From the NCBI GenBank assembly GCA_947493575.1, contig CANLRQ010000002.1, positions 205,475 to 269,474 of the forward strand: a stretch of 64,000 nt of DNA, written 5' to 3'. Positions within the stretch are counted from its first letter, which is position 1, and each line of letters starts with the position of its first letter. Source of the stretch: an uncultured Marinomonas sp. GTDB taxonomy: Bacteria > Pseudomonadota > Gammaproteobacteria > Pseudomonadales > Marinomonadaceae. The notes beneath the pieces are model-generated. The model did no database searches, was not told the origin of the DNA, and was given only the letters and a program-made list of their open reading frames with translations. A program made the translations under genes and the position numbers. Of this stretch, positions 56,475 through 64,000 are shown one piece after another.

Positions 56475-57665
56475 ATGGAACAAACATGGCGTTGGTATGG
56501 CCCTAATGATTTAGTGTCTCTTAATGATATAAAACAAGCTGGTGCAACTGGCATCGTCAGCGCATTACACCATATCCCAAATGGGCAGGTATGGAGCAAA
56601 GAAGACATCCTTGCGCGTAAAGCTATTATCGAAGAGAAAGCATTAACTTGGTCCGTAGTAGAAAGCGTGCCAGTACACGAAGAAATAAAAACCCGTACTG
56701 GCAACTTTAAACAATGGATAGAAAACTACAAACAAACACTACAAAACCTTGCTGAATGCGGTATCTATACCGTCTGCTATAACTTTATGCCCGTACTGGA
56801 TTGGACTCGTACCGACTTAGCTTACGAACTTCCAGACGGCTCCAAAGCCTTGCGCTTTGATCAAGTTGAATTTGCCGTGTTTGAGTTATACATACTCAAA
56901 CGCCCCGGCGCAGAAAGTACCTACACTCAAGCAGAGCAAGAAGAAGCGCAAGCCTACTTCAGCAAAATGTCTGAGTCTGCAATCAACACTCTCACAGCCA
57001 ATATCATCGCTGGTTTACCCGGTGCTGAAGAAGGCTATCAGTTATCGGAATTTCAAAACCAACTAGACAGATACAAAGAGATTGACCGAGATACCTTGCG
57101 CGCACATTTAGCGCTATTTTTACAAGAATTAATGCCTACCTGTGAACAATTCGGTATTAAATTAGCCGTGCATCCAGATGATCCACCGCGTCCAATTTTA
57201 GGTTTGCCACGAGTTGTTTCTACTATAGAAGACATAGATTGGCTCACCACAGAAGTACCCAGTAAGATGAACGGAATCACCATGTGTACTGGTTCCTATG
57301 GTGTTCGCAGTGACAACGACCTTGTAAACATGATCAAGCAGCATGGCAATCGTATTTACTTCTCACACCTGCGCTCAACCCAGAGAGAAGAGAACCCACT
57401 CAGTTTCCATGAAGCTGGACACCTAGAAGGTGATGTGGACATGTATAATGTGATTTTAGCCATTTTAGAAGAAGAGAACCGCCGTCAATTAGCAGGAGAT
57501 CAAAGCACCATTCCTATGCGCCCCGATCATGGCCATCAAATTCTCGACGATTTGAATAAACGCACCAACCCCGGTTATTCCGCCATTGGTCGTTTAAAAG
57601 GTTTAGCAGAAATCCGTGGCTTAGAAATTGGCATTCGTAAAACCCTCTTCCCTAAAAAAAGCTAA
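56475..57665 (+). CDS. uxuA: Mannonate dehydratase
   Basis: 396 residues, TIM barrel enzyme that dehydrates D-mannonate to 2-keto-3-deoxygluconate. Family markers: W-R-W-Y-G-P-N-D at the N terminus, [10 protein letters not shown] metal-site block in the middle, F-S-H-L-R-S and R-P-D-H-G-H near the C terminus. GAAAGGA precedes the ATG. With uxaC and uxuB it completes glucuronate to KDG; kdgK, kdgA and a hexuronate permease are not in the window. Confidence 0.96.
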   Translation: MEQTWRWYGPNDLVSLNDIKQAGATGIVSALHHIPNGQVWSKEDILARKAIIEEKALTWSVVESVPVHEEIKTRTGNFKQWIENYKQTLQNLAECGIYTVCYNFMPVLDWTRTDLAYELPDGSKALRFDQVEFAVFELYILKRPGAESTYTQAEQEEAQAYFSKMSESAINTLTANIIAGLPGAEEGYQLSEFQNQLDRYKEIDRDTLRAHLALFLQELMPTCEQFGIKLAVHPDDPPRPILGLPRVVSTIEDIDWLTTEVPSKMNGITMCTGSYGVRSDNDLVNMIKQHGNRIYFSHLRSTQREENPLSFHEAGHLEGDVDMYNVILAILEEENRRQLAGDQSTIPMRPDHGHQILDDLNKRTNPGYSAIGRLKGLAEIRGLEIGIRKTLFPKKS

Positions 57666-57685
57666 TTCCTTAATTTAGTCACGAT

Positions 57686-57772
57686 GAGACTTTTGCACGA
57701 AATAATGAGCAATAATAAAGCGAATCTATTTTTACAAAATATTAGCAAGCAAAGTAGTCGTGCAAAGGTTTC
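57686..57772. mobile_element. MITE-like element, copy 5 (internally deleted)
   Basis: 87 bp with ends GAGACTTTTGCACGA and TCGTGCAAAGGTTTC and the typical ATTAGCAAGC segment; the middle is missing. No clear target duplication. The remaining bases to 58037 hold a short AT-rich region and an lpdA promoter candidate but no gene. Confidence 0.75.
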
Positions 57773-58037
57773 ATAACTACAATAAAAGTTACAATAAAAG
57801 CATGCTTACAGGGATCAGAAAATAGGCGTGCTTTTTTAAATTCTCACCAAACCTCTATTTAGTTAGGCCTAGCTTCAATTGAAGCAATATCATGCCTTTA
57901 AACACTGTCTTAAAATATAGACTGTTGTGCCATTCGTTAGACGCGGATCCTTGCAACTAACTTCCATTCCATAAAGAGCGTGCTATCATGCTGTCATCAA
58001 TTATAGGGTAAGTACACTTACAACAAGGGGAAGACTC

Positions 58038-59459
58038 ATGACAAAAGTTGAAACAGACGTTTTAGTATTAGGTTCCGGCCCTGGCGGTTATTCTGCGGCC
58101 TTTCGTTCAGCCGATTTAGGTATGGACGTAACTATGGTAGAACGCCACGATTCATTAGGTGGTGTCTGCTTAAACGTCGGTTGTATTCCATCTAAAGCAC
58201 TGCTTCATGTTGCAGAAGTTCTTACAGAAGCGGAACACTCAGAAGACATTGGTGTTACATTTAGCAAGCCTGAAGTAGACCTAGACAAGGTTCGTAACTT
58301 TAAAGACAGAACAGTAAACAAGCTAACTCAAGGCGTTGCAGGCATGGCAAAAGGCCGTAAAGTCCGCACTGTCCATGGCAACGGAACTTTCGTTGGGCCA
58401 AACGAGTTAAGCGTTATTAAAGATGGTGAAGAAACACGCATTCACTTCAAAAATGCCATTATCGCTGCGGGTTCACGCCCAGTATCCCTACCTTTCATTC
58501 CTGAAGATCCACGTATTTGGAACTCTACCGATGCTCTTGAGTTGGGCACAATTCCACCACGTTTACTTATCTTAGGTGGTGGTATTATCGGTCTAGAGAT
58601 GGCAACCATCTACCAAAAACTAGGTAGTGAAATTTGCATCGTTGAATTCGCTGATCAATTGATCCCAGCGGCTGATAAAGACCTTGTAAAAGTATACCAA
58701 AACTACAACAAAGGTCGTTTTGATGTTCGTCTAAGCACAAAAGTAACAGGCATCGAAGCAAAAGAAGACGCATTGTATGTGACAGCAGAAGACGCTAAAG
58801 GCAATACTTGGACTGAAAAATTCGACGCAGCACTTGTTGCAGTTGGTAGAAAGCCAAATGGTGACTCTATCAATGCTGAAGCAGCTGGCTTACACATTGA
58901 TGCACGTGGTTTTATTCCAGTTGATGATCAACAACGTACTAACGTACCGCACATCTTCGGTATCGGTGACATTGTTGGCAACCCAATGTTGGCTCACAAA
59001 GCTACTCACGAAGCACACGTTGCAGCCGAAGTAATTGCTGGCCATAAAGCTTACTTTGCACCACTTACTATTCCATCCATTGCCTACACAAACCCAGAAG
59101 TAGCTTGGACTGGTTTAACAGAGAAAGAAGCGAAAGAGAAAGGCTTAAACTTCTCTACAGCCGTTTTCCCATGGGCAGCAAGTGGCCGTGCTCTAGGTGC
59201 AAACCGCAGTGAAGGCAAAACGAAGCTTATCTACAACACAGAAAACGGTGCTCTAATTGGTGGTGGTATTGTCGGTAAAAACGCAGGCGAACTACTAGGC
59301 GAACTTAGCTTAGGCATTGAATTTGGCGCAGAAATGGAAGATCTAGCATTAACCATTCACGCCCACCCAACACTAAATGAAACCGTTGGTTTAGCCGCAG
59401 AATTGGCAAATGGTACAATTACAGATCTACCAAACCCAAAAGCCGTTAAGAAAAAATAA
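58038..59459 (+). CDS. lpdA: Dihydrolipoyl dehydrogenase
   Basis: 473-residue flavoprotein disulfide reductase, the E3 of pyruvate and 2-oxoglutarate dehydrogenase complexes. FAD-binding G-S-G-P-G-G-Y near residue 13; redox disulfide G-G-V-C-L-N-V-G-C-I-P-S-K; NAD-binding G-G-G-I-I-G-L-E; dimer-interface catalytic pair in A-H-P-T-L-N-E. AAGGGGAAG precedes the ATG. It stands alone; aceE/aceF or sucAB are not in the window, so it may serve several complexes. A terminator follows. Confidence 0.96.
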   Translation: MTKVETDVLVLGSGPGGYSAAFRSADLGMDVTMVERHDSLGGVCLNVGCIPSKALLHVAEVLTEAEHSEDIGVTFSKPEVDLDKVRNFKDRTVNKLTQGVAGMAKGRKVRTVHGNGTFVGPNELSVIKDGEETRIHFKNAIIAAGSRPVSLPFIPEDPRIWNSTDALELGTIPPRLLILGGGIIGLEMATIYQKLGSEICIVEFADQLIPAADKDLVKVYQNYNKGRFDVRLSTKVTGIEAKEDALYVTAEDAKGNTWTEKFDAALVAVGRKPNGDSINAEAAGLHIDARGFIPVDDQQRTNVPHIFGIGDIVGNPMLAHKATHEAHVAAEVIAGHKAYFAPLTIPSIAYTNPEVAWTGLTEKEAKEKGLNFSTAVFPWAASGRALGANRSEGKTKLIYNTENGALIGGGIVGKNAGELLGELSLGIEFGAEMEDLALTIHAHPTLNETVGLAAELANGTITDLPNPKAVKKK

Positions 59460-59519
59460 GCACTAAACGAATCAACCCGTCTTACCATTAGGCTTGATCG
59501 GAATAACGCTAAGCAATAA

Positions 59520-59572
59520 AAAAGCGACCTAAGAATGACATGATTACCACAGTCATTCTCGGTCGCTTTTTT
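59520..59572 (+). terminator. Terminator of lpdA
   Basis: AAAAGCGACC (59520-59529) pairs with GGTCGCTTTT (59561-59570), with an inner AGAATGAC/GTCATTCT stem, followed by a T-run. Confidence 0.92.
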
Positions 59573-59598
59573 TGTTTAATACCTCATCCAAGTTCAGT

Positions 59599-59848
59599 TA
59601 TTTTTCTCGTTACCACACTCCACAGACTGTGAAAGTATTCTTGTTATAGTATGTCGATAGTCCTGAGTTAGGTTGATTATCGTCATTATGAATAAAAGCT
59701 ATCGAAAAACTGAGAATCGGATCGGCCTCAAAGCCCTTTAAAAAGATATTTTCTTAATCTACATAAAGAGCTTTTAAGCTATAAAAAGCTTTTTGCTTCA
59801 TAAAAAATCATTGAAGTTAATTCTTCCACAGCCTCAGACCGTGGGAAC
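59599..59848. repeat. Two REP-like repeats in inverted orientation
   Basis: 59599-59640 (TTTTTCTCG, then CCACACTCCACAGACTGTGAAAG) and 59811-59848 on the other strand (TCCCACGGTCTGAGGCTGTG) share a core that also appears at 62836-62875. The cores contain short CCCAC/GTGGG and CTG/CAG palindromes. They occupy the 505-base gap between lpdA and the TSUP gene, which holds no gene otherwise. Confidence 0.6.
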
Positions 59849-59964
59849 TAGAATAAACCAACTTAGCCTGCTAAATAGCAGCGACTAACCAATACAAAAA
59901 ATACCCCGAGCCAGTCAAAGATAGCCATTACACCCCATAACACCGAAAGACAACGGCATCCCTT

Positions 59965-60711
59965 TTATTGAAAAACAAATAAGGTAAGACCCATTCGACC
60001 AATTAGAAAAACCAGTAATATTAGAAAAATCACCCGTATGAATCCGCTGCCAAAACGCAGAGCAAGAAACACCCCCACAAAAGCACCCAATATATTACAG
60101 ACAGCAACGATCGCTCCTATTTGCCACAACACATTTCCAGCGGGAATAAAGAACAAAAGTGCAGCCGTAAATGTCCCCATGTTAATAAGCTTGGCCGAAG
60201 CAGAAGCGTTAAGAAAGTCAAAACCAAACCCTCTAACAAACAAAAAGATTAAAAAGCTACCGCTTCCCGGCCCAAACACACCATCATAAAACCCGATCAA
60301 GCCACCAAAGGCGATGCCCTTCGCAATATCAATGCCTCTCCCTTCAAGTATCGTATGCTGTAACCCGAGGTCTTTTTTGTAAAACGTGTAGGTAGCCATA
60401 ATGATCAGTAACGCAAAAACCAAATATTCCATCACCTCTTCAGGAATTTTCGTTATCGACTTAGCCCCAAGGTACGCACACACAAACGCAGAAAGTGCGG
60501 TTGGAATCATAATCCGCCACACGATGTTAATTCTCGTGATGTAAGACCCTATAGAAGACAAGGTTCCAGCCCATACAGCCAACTTATTCGTACCAAATAC
60601 AGTCGCCAATGCCTGACCGGGTAACGCATGAAGGAGAGCAGGCATTAAAATTAATCCCCCACCGCCAACCGCCGCATCAATCAGCCCGCCACAAAATGAA
60701 AAAAGGCCCAA
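59965..60711 (-). CDS. TSUP (TauE/SafE) family permease
   Basis: 248 residues with about seven to eight membrane segments. First half: F-C-G-G-L-I-D-A-A-V-G-G-G-G-L; second half: G-F-Y-D-G-V-F-G-P-G-S-G, the paired motifs of this family, which moves sulfite, sulfonates or other organosulfur anions. The start is uncertain: 60711 is a TTG with no good binding site, while AAAAGG at 60735-60740 precedes in-frame ATT codons at 60732 and 60729, so a rare ATT start is possible. No ATG is in frame upstream. It follows the helical unknown gene on the same strand. Confidence 0.85.
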   Translation of the reverse strand: MGLFSFCGGLIDAAVGGGGLILMPALLHALPGQALATVFGTNKLAVWAGTLSSIGSYITRINIVWRIMIPTALSAFVCAYLGAKSITKIPEEVMEYLVFALLIIMATYTFYKKDLGLQHTILEGRGIDIAKGIAFGGLIGFYDGVFGPGSGSFLIFLFVRGFGFDFLNASASAKLINMGTFTAALLFFIPAGNVLWQIGAIVAVCNILGAFVGVFLALRFGSGFIRVIFLILLVFLIGRMGLTLFVFQ

Positions 60712-60792
60712 AGTAATGATGTCGATAATAATGTCCTTTTAAAGTGGCACAGTGCAATGCTTTGCTAAGAGCATTGCACTTGCTGTGGGCAA

Positions 60793-61779
60793 CTACACAG
60801 CCAATGCCTTATGTAGTGCATGAAAGGCTTGGCCAACATGGTGGTTATAGTTAAGCATTGTGTGCCTGAGTGCTTCGACATCAAACTTAACTCCTTTCAA
60901 ACAACAAAAGGCATGTACGGCAGCAAGTGCATGTAGACCATGTTTATTTTCGACTTCACTAGAATGCGTCATAATGTACGCTTTCGCATTTTTTAATGAC
61001 TTATCATCCTCTATTAGCTTAGGAGAAATAGATCGTAATTTCTGGTCAATAAACTGAGCAATATAATTGTACTCACGACCATTCCATAGCTCAGACGAAA
61101 TAGACACCATCATGGCAGATATAATCGACTGAACATGTATGTCTGACTCCAATGGAGTTTTATGATCTTTTACACCGACCTCATAAAGAAATTCAGAAAA
61201 ATTATTGCACTCTGGAATTGCATAACAAGGACTAACCCATTCATGGCATCCAAACGCATCAGCCATGAATTTGAGCATACCATCATGTCCTTTGTGTCCT
61301 AATCCAAAATCATCTTTGGCCACTTCATTCATGTGCCCTATAGTGAGGTGATATCCTAAAAACTGTTCAGAGGTAATAAAAGGAGTGTCTGCAGCAAGCC
61401 TCATGAGTACTTTTGCAGATACTAAACTTGTTGTCCTATGGGTTTCATTCCATCCGTTAAAGAAACAATTCAATGATTTATCACCATATTCTTTTTTCAA
61501 AAAAGCATCGAAGGCAGATTTAGCATGACCTTGTGCGATTTGGGTAATTGGGTGATTAAGTACTTCAGACATCATCTTTTGAATATCTTCTATATCCTCA
61601 ATTCTGGCAAAAACAGGCTTCTTGGTTTTACTTTCTGTTACTCGTCTCCCGTAAATTTTGAGCTCGGATACGTACCTAGGTAACTTATTTAGAAATGCTA
61701 TTCCAAAGTCTTGCATTCCAAGAATATCTTGTCTGTATTTATTACTATTAGTAGGCAATCGTTCTATTACTAGATCCAT
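60793..61779 (-). CDS. All-helical protein with possible di-iron site, heme-oxygenase-like guess
   Basis: 328 residues, soluble, predicted helical. Acidic and His clusters spaced like metal-binding helices: Y-H-L-T-I-G-H-M-N-E-V-A at about 143-154, L-G-H-K-G-H-D-G at about 160-167, S-S-E-L-W-N-G and S-S-E-V-E-N-K-H-G-L-H-A in the C-terminal third, ending with further His residues. Several non-heme iron oxygenases of the heme-oxygenase-like fold share this look, but I cannot confirm the family and give no function. Operon-like with the TSUP permease (81-base gap) and divergent from a LysR regulator, so a regulated catabolic or efflux unit is plausible. Confidence 0.55.
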   Translation of the reverse strand: MDLVIERLPTNSNKYRQDILGMQDFGIAFLNKLPRYVSELKIYGRRVTESKTKKPVFARIEDIEDIQKMMSEVLNHPITQIAQGHAKSAFDAFLKKEYGDKSLNCFFNGWNETHRTTSLVSAKVLMRLAADTPFITSEQFLGYHLTIGHMNEVAKDDFGLGHKGHDGMLKFMADAFGCHEWVSPCYAIPECNNFSEFLYEVGVKDHKTPLESDIHVQSIISAMMVSISSELWNGREYNYIAQFIDQKLRSISPKLIEDDKSLKNAKAYIMTHSSEVENKHGLHALAAVHAFCCLKGVKFDVEALRHTMLNYNHHVGQAFHALHKALAV

Positions 61780-61920
61780 AGTCAGTTCCTTTAGTTGATG
61801 TATAATATCTATAAAGAGAGTTGATACGCGCTTTATATATCAAGACATTATCCAACTAGAACAATAAACAAAAGTAACTTATATTGATCTAATCATTCAC
61901 TTAAAGTGAGCAATAATAAG

Positions 61921-62784
61921 ATGGAACTTCAACAATTACGCATGTTCAAAGCCATTGCCGATCTCGGCAGTATCGCTAAAGCCGCAGAACAACTGCATTG
62001 TGTGCCTTCAAATATCACAACTCGCATACACAACTTAGAAAATGAACTTGATGAACCTTTGTTCATTCGTAAAGGGAGAGGCGTGATACTTAGCCCATCT
62101 GGTGATGTTTTTCTAGAATACGTAAACAAAATTTTGTCTCTTTGTAATGAAGCAACCCGCGCCATTAAACCCAGTGACTGTCCCATTGGAAAGCTCAGTA
62201 TCGGCGCTATAGAATCCTCCGCAACAAGTCGTTTACCAAGTATTTTGTCTGCCTTTCATCGCCTACACCCACAAATCGAAATAGAGTTCTCTACCGCGAC
62301 ATGGAAGACATTAGAAAACGCTGTCGCCAAACATGAACTAGACAGTGCCATTATTGCCGTTAAGAGCATCAATCCCGATTTAGAATGCGTAGAAATCTAC
62401 CAAGAAGAATTAGTGTTAATCGCATCGTCATCATTTGGGGAAATTACCGCCCCTGAACACGTAGTCGGTAAAAACGTGTATATGTGGCCAGATGGATGCC
62501 CCTATCGAAAAGCACTTGAAATATGGATTGAAAATGCTGGCGTTTCTGCACCGATAACCAGTATTGCGAGCTACGGAACTATTTTAGGCTGTGTCAGCTC
62601 TGGTGCAGGGGTATCACTTGTACCACGCGGAGTATATGAACAATTTAAACTGATTGGAGGCATTGAGGGATATGCATTCGAACAATTAAAGCCCATTACA
62701 AATTACTTTGTATGGAACAAAAACACAGGCTATCACAGTGCTAAAGATGCTTTCTTAGAACTGATCTACACAGAGTTCAAATAA
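61921..62784 (+). CDS. LysR-family transcriptional regulator
   Basis: 287 residues. Winged helix at the N terminus (G-S-I-A-K-A-A-E-Q-L-H-C-V-P-S-N-I-T-T-R), then the substrate-binding domain; the group often called PtrR/YneJ-like. ATG at 61921; a GTG five codons earlier lacks a binding site. Divergent from the helical-protein and TSUP operon, which it probably controls. Confidence 0.88.
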   Translation: MELQQLRMFKAIADLGSIAKAAEQLHCVPSNITTRIHNLENELDEPLFIRKGRGVILSPSGDVFLEYVNKILSLCNEATRAIKPSDCPIGKLSIGAIESSATSRLPSILSAFHRLHPQIEIEFSTATWKTLENAVAKHELDSAIIAVKSINPDLECVEIYQEELVLIASSSFGEITAPEHVVGKNVYMWPDGCPYRKALEIWIENAGVSAPITSIASYGTILGCVSSGAGVSLVPRGVYEQFKLIGGIEGYAFEQLKPITNYFVWNKNTGYHSAKDAFLELIYTEFK

Positions 62785-62785
62785 G

Positions 62786-62835
62786 ACGCCATTCTCTGCT
62801 GGCACGTCTCTTCTATGATGCGCTGCAATTTTTCT
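62786..62835 (-). pseudogene. C-terminal scrap of a second MNT-HEPN gene
   Basis: Read on the minus strand this encodes K-L-Q-R-I-I-E-E-T-C-Q-Q-R-M-A-S, nearly identical to the C-terminal K-L-Q-R-I-T-E-E-T-C-Q-Q-K-M-A-V of the gene at 62983-63960. The rest of that second copy is missing; a REP-like repeat begins where homology stops. Confidence 0.7.
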
Positions 62836-62875
62836 CGCTCCCACGCTCCAGAGGCTGTGAAAGAATTAACTTCAA
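62836..62875. repeat. REP-like repeat, third copy
   Basis: CGCTCCCACGCTCCAGAGGC followed by TGTGAAAGAATTAACTTCAA; closely matches the complement of 59811-59848 and, in part, 59599-59640. Confidence 0.6.
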
Positions 62876-62895
62876 GACAGTGCCGAAAATGTCAC

Positions 62896-62976
62896 TTAAA
62901 GGGGTCATAACCCTTAAAACCACGCAACACCATCAAACACAACGAAGCTCCTTTTTAAGGGTTTTGACCTCTTTAA
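62896..62976. repeat. 24-bp imperfect inverted repeat
   Basis: Arms 62896-62919 and 62953-62976 agree at 22 of 24 positions (TTAAAGGGGTCA, AACCCTTAAAA) around a 33-base spacer. It lies just past the stop of the MNT-HEPN gene and could end that transcript, although there is no terminal T-run; a small mobile element is the alternative. Confidence 0.6.
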
Positions 62977-62982
62977 CAATAG

Positions 62983-63960
62983 CTATTCAGCAGTCGATTG
63001 AGATAAAGAAGAATACACAGCCATCTTCTGTTGGCACGTCTCTTCGGTAATGCGCTGCAATTTACTCACTTCACCAGCAAGGTAGTTCAACTCTTCAAGA
63101 GTAATCACATAATGAGCAGAATAACGGGCATCTACATAAGCGCGTTTAAGACGTTGGAAACTTCGGCGGTTAATTTTATTATCGGCAGGGAAAAGGGAAG
63201 CAAACTCAGGGTTTTGTTGCGCACAAAGTGAACGCATGTGTTCTAGATTGTGGGTTTTAGGAAGGTAGTTAGTACAAACTAACAAAGTACAGGAGAAAAA
63301 TCGCTCGACAGATTGATGTAGCATAAAAGCAGCCAGTTTATAATCTTCATCTTCTATGCTGATTTGAAAATGTTTATAAAAACTCTTCGCGCTTTTAAAC
63401 CATTCATCCCAATGTCTATTAGCAATAGTAAACTGTTCTTCTGGTGGAATATTACTGGCTAGAGGAAGCGCTTTTCCATCCACGCTGAAGAGTTCAATAC
63501 CTTGATCACGGATGTCTTTAAAGAAGTAATGACCCTCTTTCAGCATCTCGTTTATGTCACGCTGAGTATGCACAATCAAACCAAGTGGGGACTTTATTCG
63601 ACGAGCAACTTTATCCTCCACCGCATGCCACACCTCGTACTCTTCAACCAAGGCAATTTGATTCACTATCACCAAAATATCGTAATCACTCACATAACCA
63701 TTCGCAGGATCATTCACCCACGTACCTGTGGCATGGCTACCAAACAAAATGATTTTATTAATACGATATTTCGCTCTCTTCCCAGACCTACCCTGCATAA
63801 ACTCATCAAGCACATCACGAATAATAGTCGCAATGGTTTCAATGTCCTGCAACTTACGCTCAGACAAAGGTTTAGGAAAAGTTTGCAGCCTAGGCCCTAC
63901 AGCAGAAGCCGGCTCAGCCTCATACTCCCTGTAAGGAAGATAATCCAATAGTTTTTTCAT
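62983..63960 (-). CDS. MNT-HEPN fusion protein
   Basis: 325 residues. The N-terminal ~160 form a minimal nucleotidyltransferase (F-G-S-H-A-T-G-T-W, then S-D-Y-D-I-L-V-I, with the two catalytic Asp and the third acidic residue region). The C-terminal ~140 form a HEPN domain (A-A-F-M-L-H-Q-S-V-E-R-F-F, and D-A-R-Y-S-A-H-Y carrying a short R-x3-H version of the HEPN R-x4-6-H motif). Separate MNT and HEPN proteins make toxin-antitoxin pairs in which the HEPN RNase is adenylylated; the fused form may be self-neutralised or act on other targets. Soluble. It starts 40 bases from the window end, so its promoter is outside. Confidence 0.85.
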   Translation of the reverse strand: MKKLLDYLPYREYEAEPASAVGPRLQTFPKPLSERKLQDIETIATIIRDVLDEFMQGRSGKRAKYRINKIILFGSHATGTWVNDPANGYVSDYDILVIVNQIALVEEYEVWHAVEDKVARRIKSPLGLIVHTQRDINEMLKEGHYFFKDIRDQGIELFSVDGKALPLASNIPPEEQFTIANRHWDEWFKSAKSFYKHFQISIEDEDYKLAAFMLHQSVERFFSCTLLVCTNYLPKTHNLEHMRSLCAQQNPEFASLFPADNKINRRSFQRLKRAYVDARYSAHYVITLEELNYLAGEVSKLQRITEETCQQKMAVYSSLSQSTAE

Positions 63961-64000
63961 GTTTTTATGCTACTACAGCCACCCAATGGAAGAAAGCCAT

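Overview
The window looks like chromosome of a marine gammaproteobacterium of the Oceanospirillales, most probably Marinomonas. This is inferred from the protein sequences (Pseudomonas-like GlnK, a large NAD-GDH, HlyU-type and DUF3820 proteins), the AT-rich base composition and the gene mix; no rRNA or other marker is present. Most of it is ordinary housekeeping and accessory metabolism.

Layout. 1-2.8 kb: end of a Nudix hydrolase, a DUF2927 protein, hemE, glnK. 3.0-13.9 kb: an arginine/ornithine-type uptake and breakdown block (basic amino acid ABC transporter, ArgR/GbdR-like AraC regulator, 180-kDa NAD-glutamate dehydrogenase, AstC/AruC-type aminotransferase). 14-23 kb: YitT, HlyU, a lysophospholipase-like hydrolase, glutathione-dependent formaldehyde detoxification (fghA, frmA), a LysR regulator, SlyD, two lipoproteins and LexA-controlled yebG. 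23-30.7 kb: cytochrome b561, a DMT permease, a GGDEF-EAL protein, pepQ, and an Hpt plus REC-GGDEF pair.

30.8-40.5 kb: a tRNA-Arg(CCG) gene whose 3' end is repeated at 40437-40464, bracketing a 9.5-kb island. The island carries IS debris, a divergent redox locus (TlpA-like thioredoxin, DUF4266 lipoprotein, DUF3570 predicted beta-barrel, ApbE-like flavin transferase on one side; DsbD plus a QseB/PmrA-type two-component system on the other), and gene fragments at its right edge. This locus is the best candidate for a poorly described system: a periplasmic thiol and possibly flavin pathway serving a small Cys-ending lipoprotein.

40.5-51.7 kb: a tripartite tricarboxylate transporter that has lost its binding protein and sensor kinase, ABC and MFS exporters, a Cache-GGDEF-EAL protein and cytochrome c5. 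51.7-57.7 kb: hexuronate catabolism (uxaC, uxuB, uxuR, uxuA) with operator-like palindromes. 58-64 kb: lpdA, a TSUP permease, a His-rich all-helical protein of unknown function, LysR, and an MNT-HEPN fusion protein.

A roughly 90-140 bp MITE-like repeat with 15-bp inverted ends recurs across the window. Three copies have exact 5-bp target duplications, and two remnants supply the stop codons of neighbouring genes. No CRISPR array, rRNA or intact transposase was seen.
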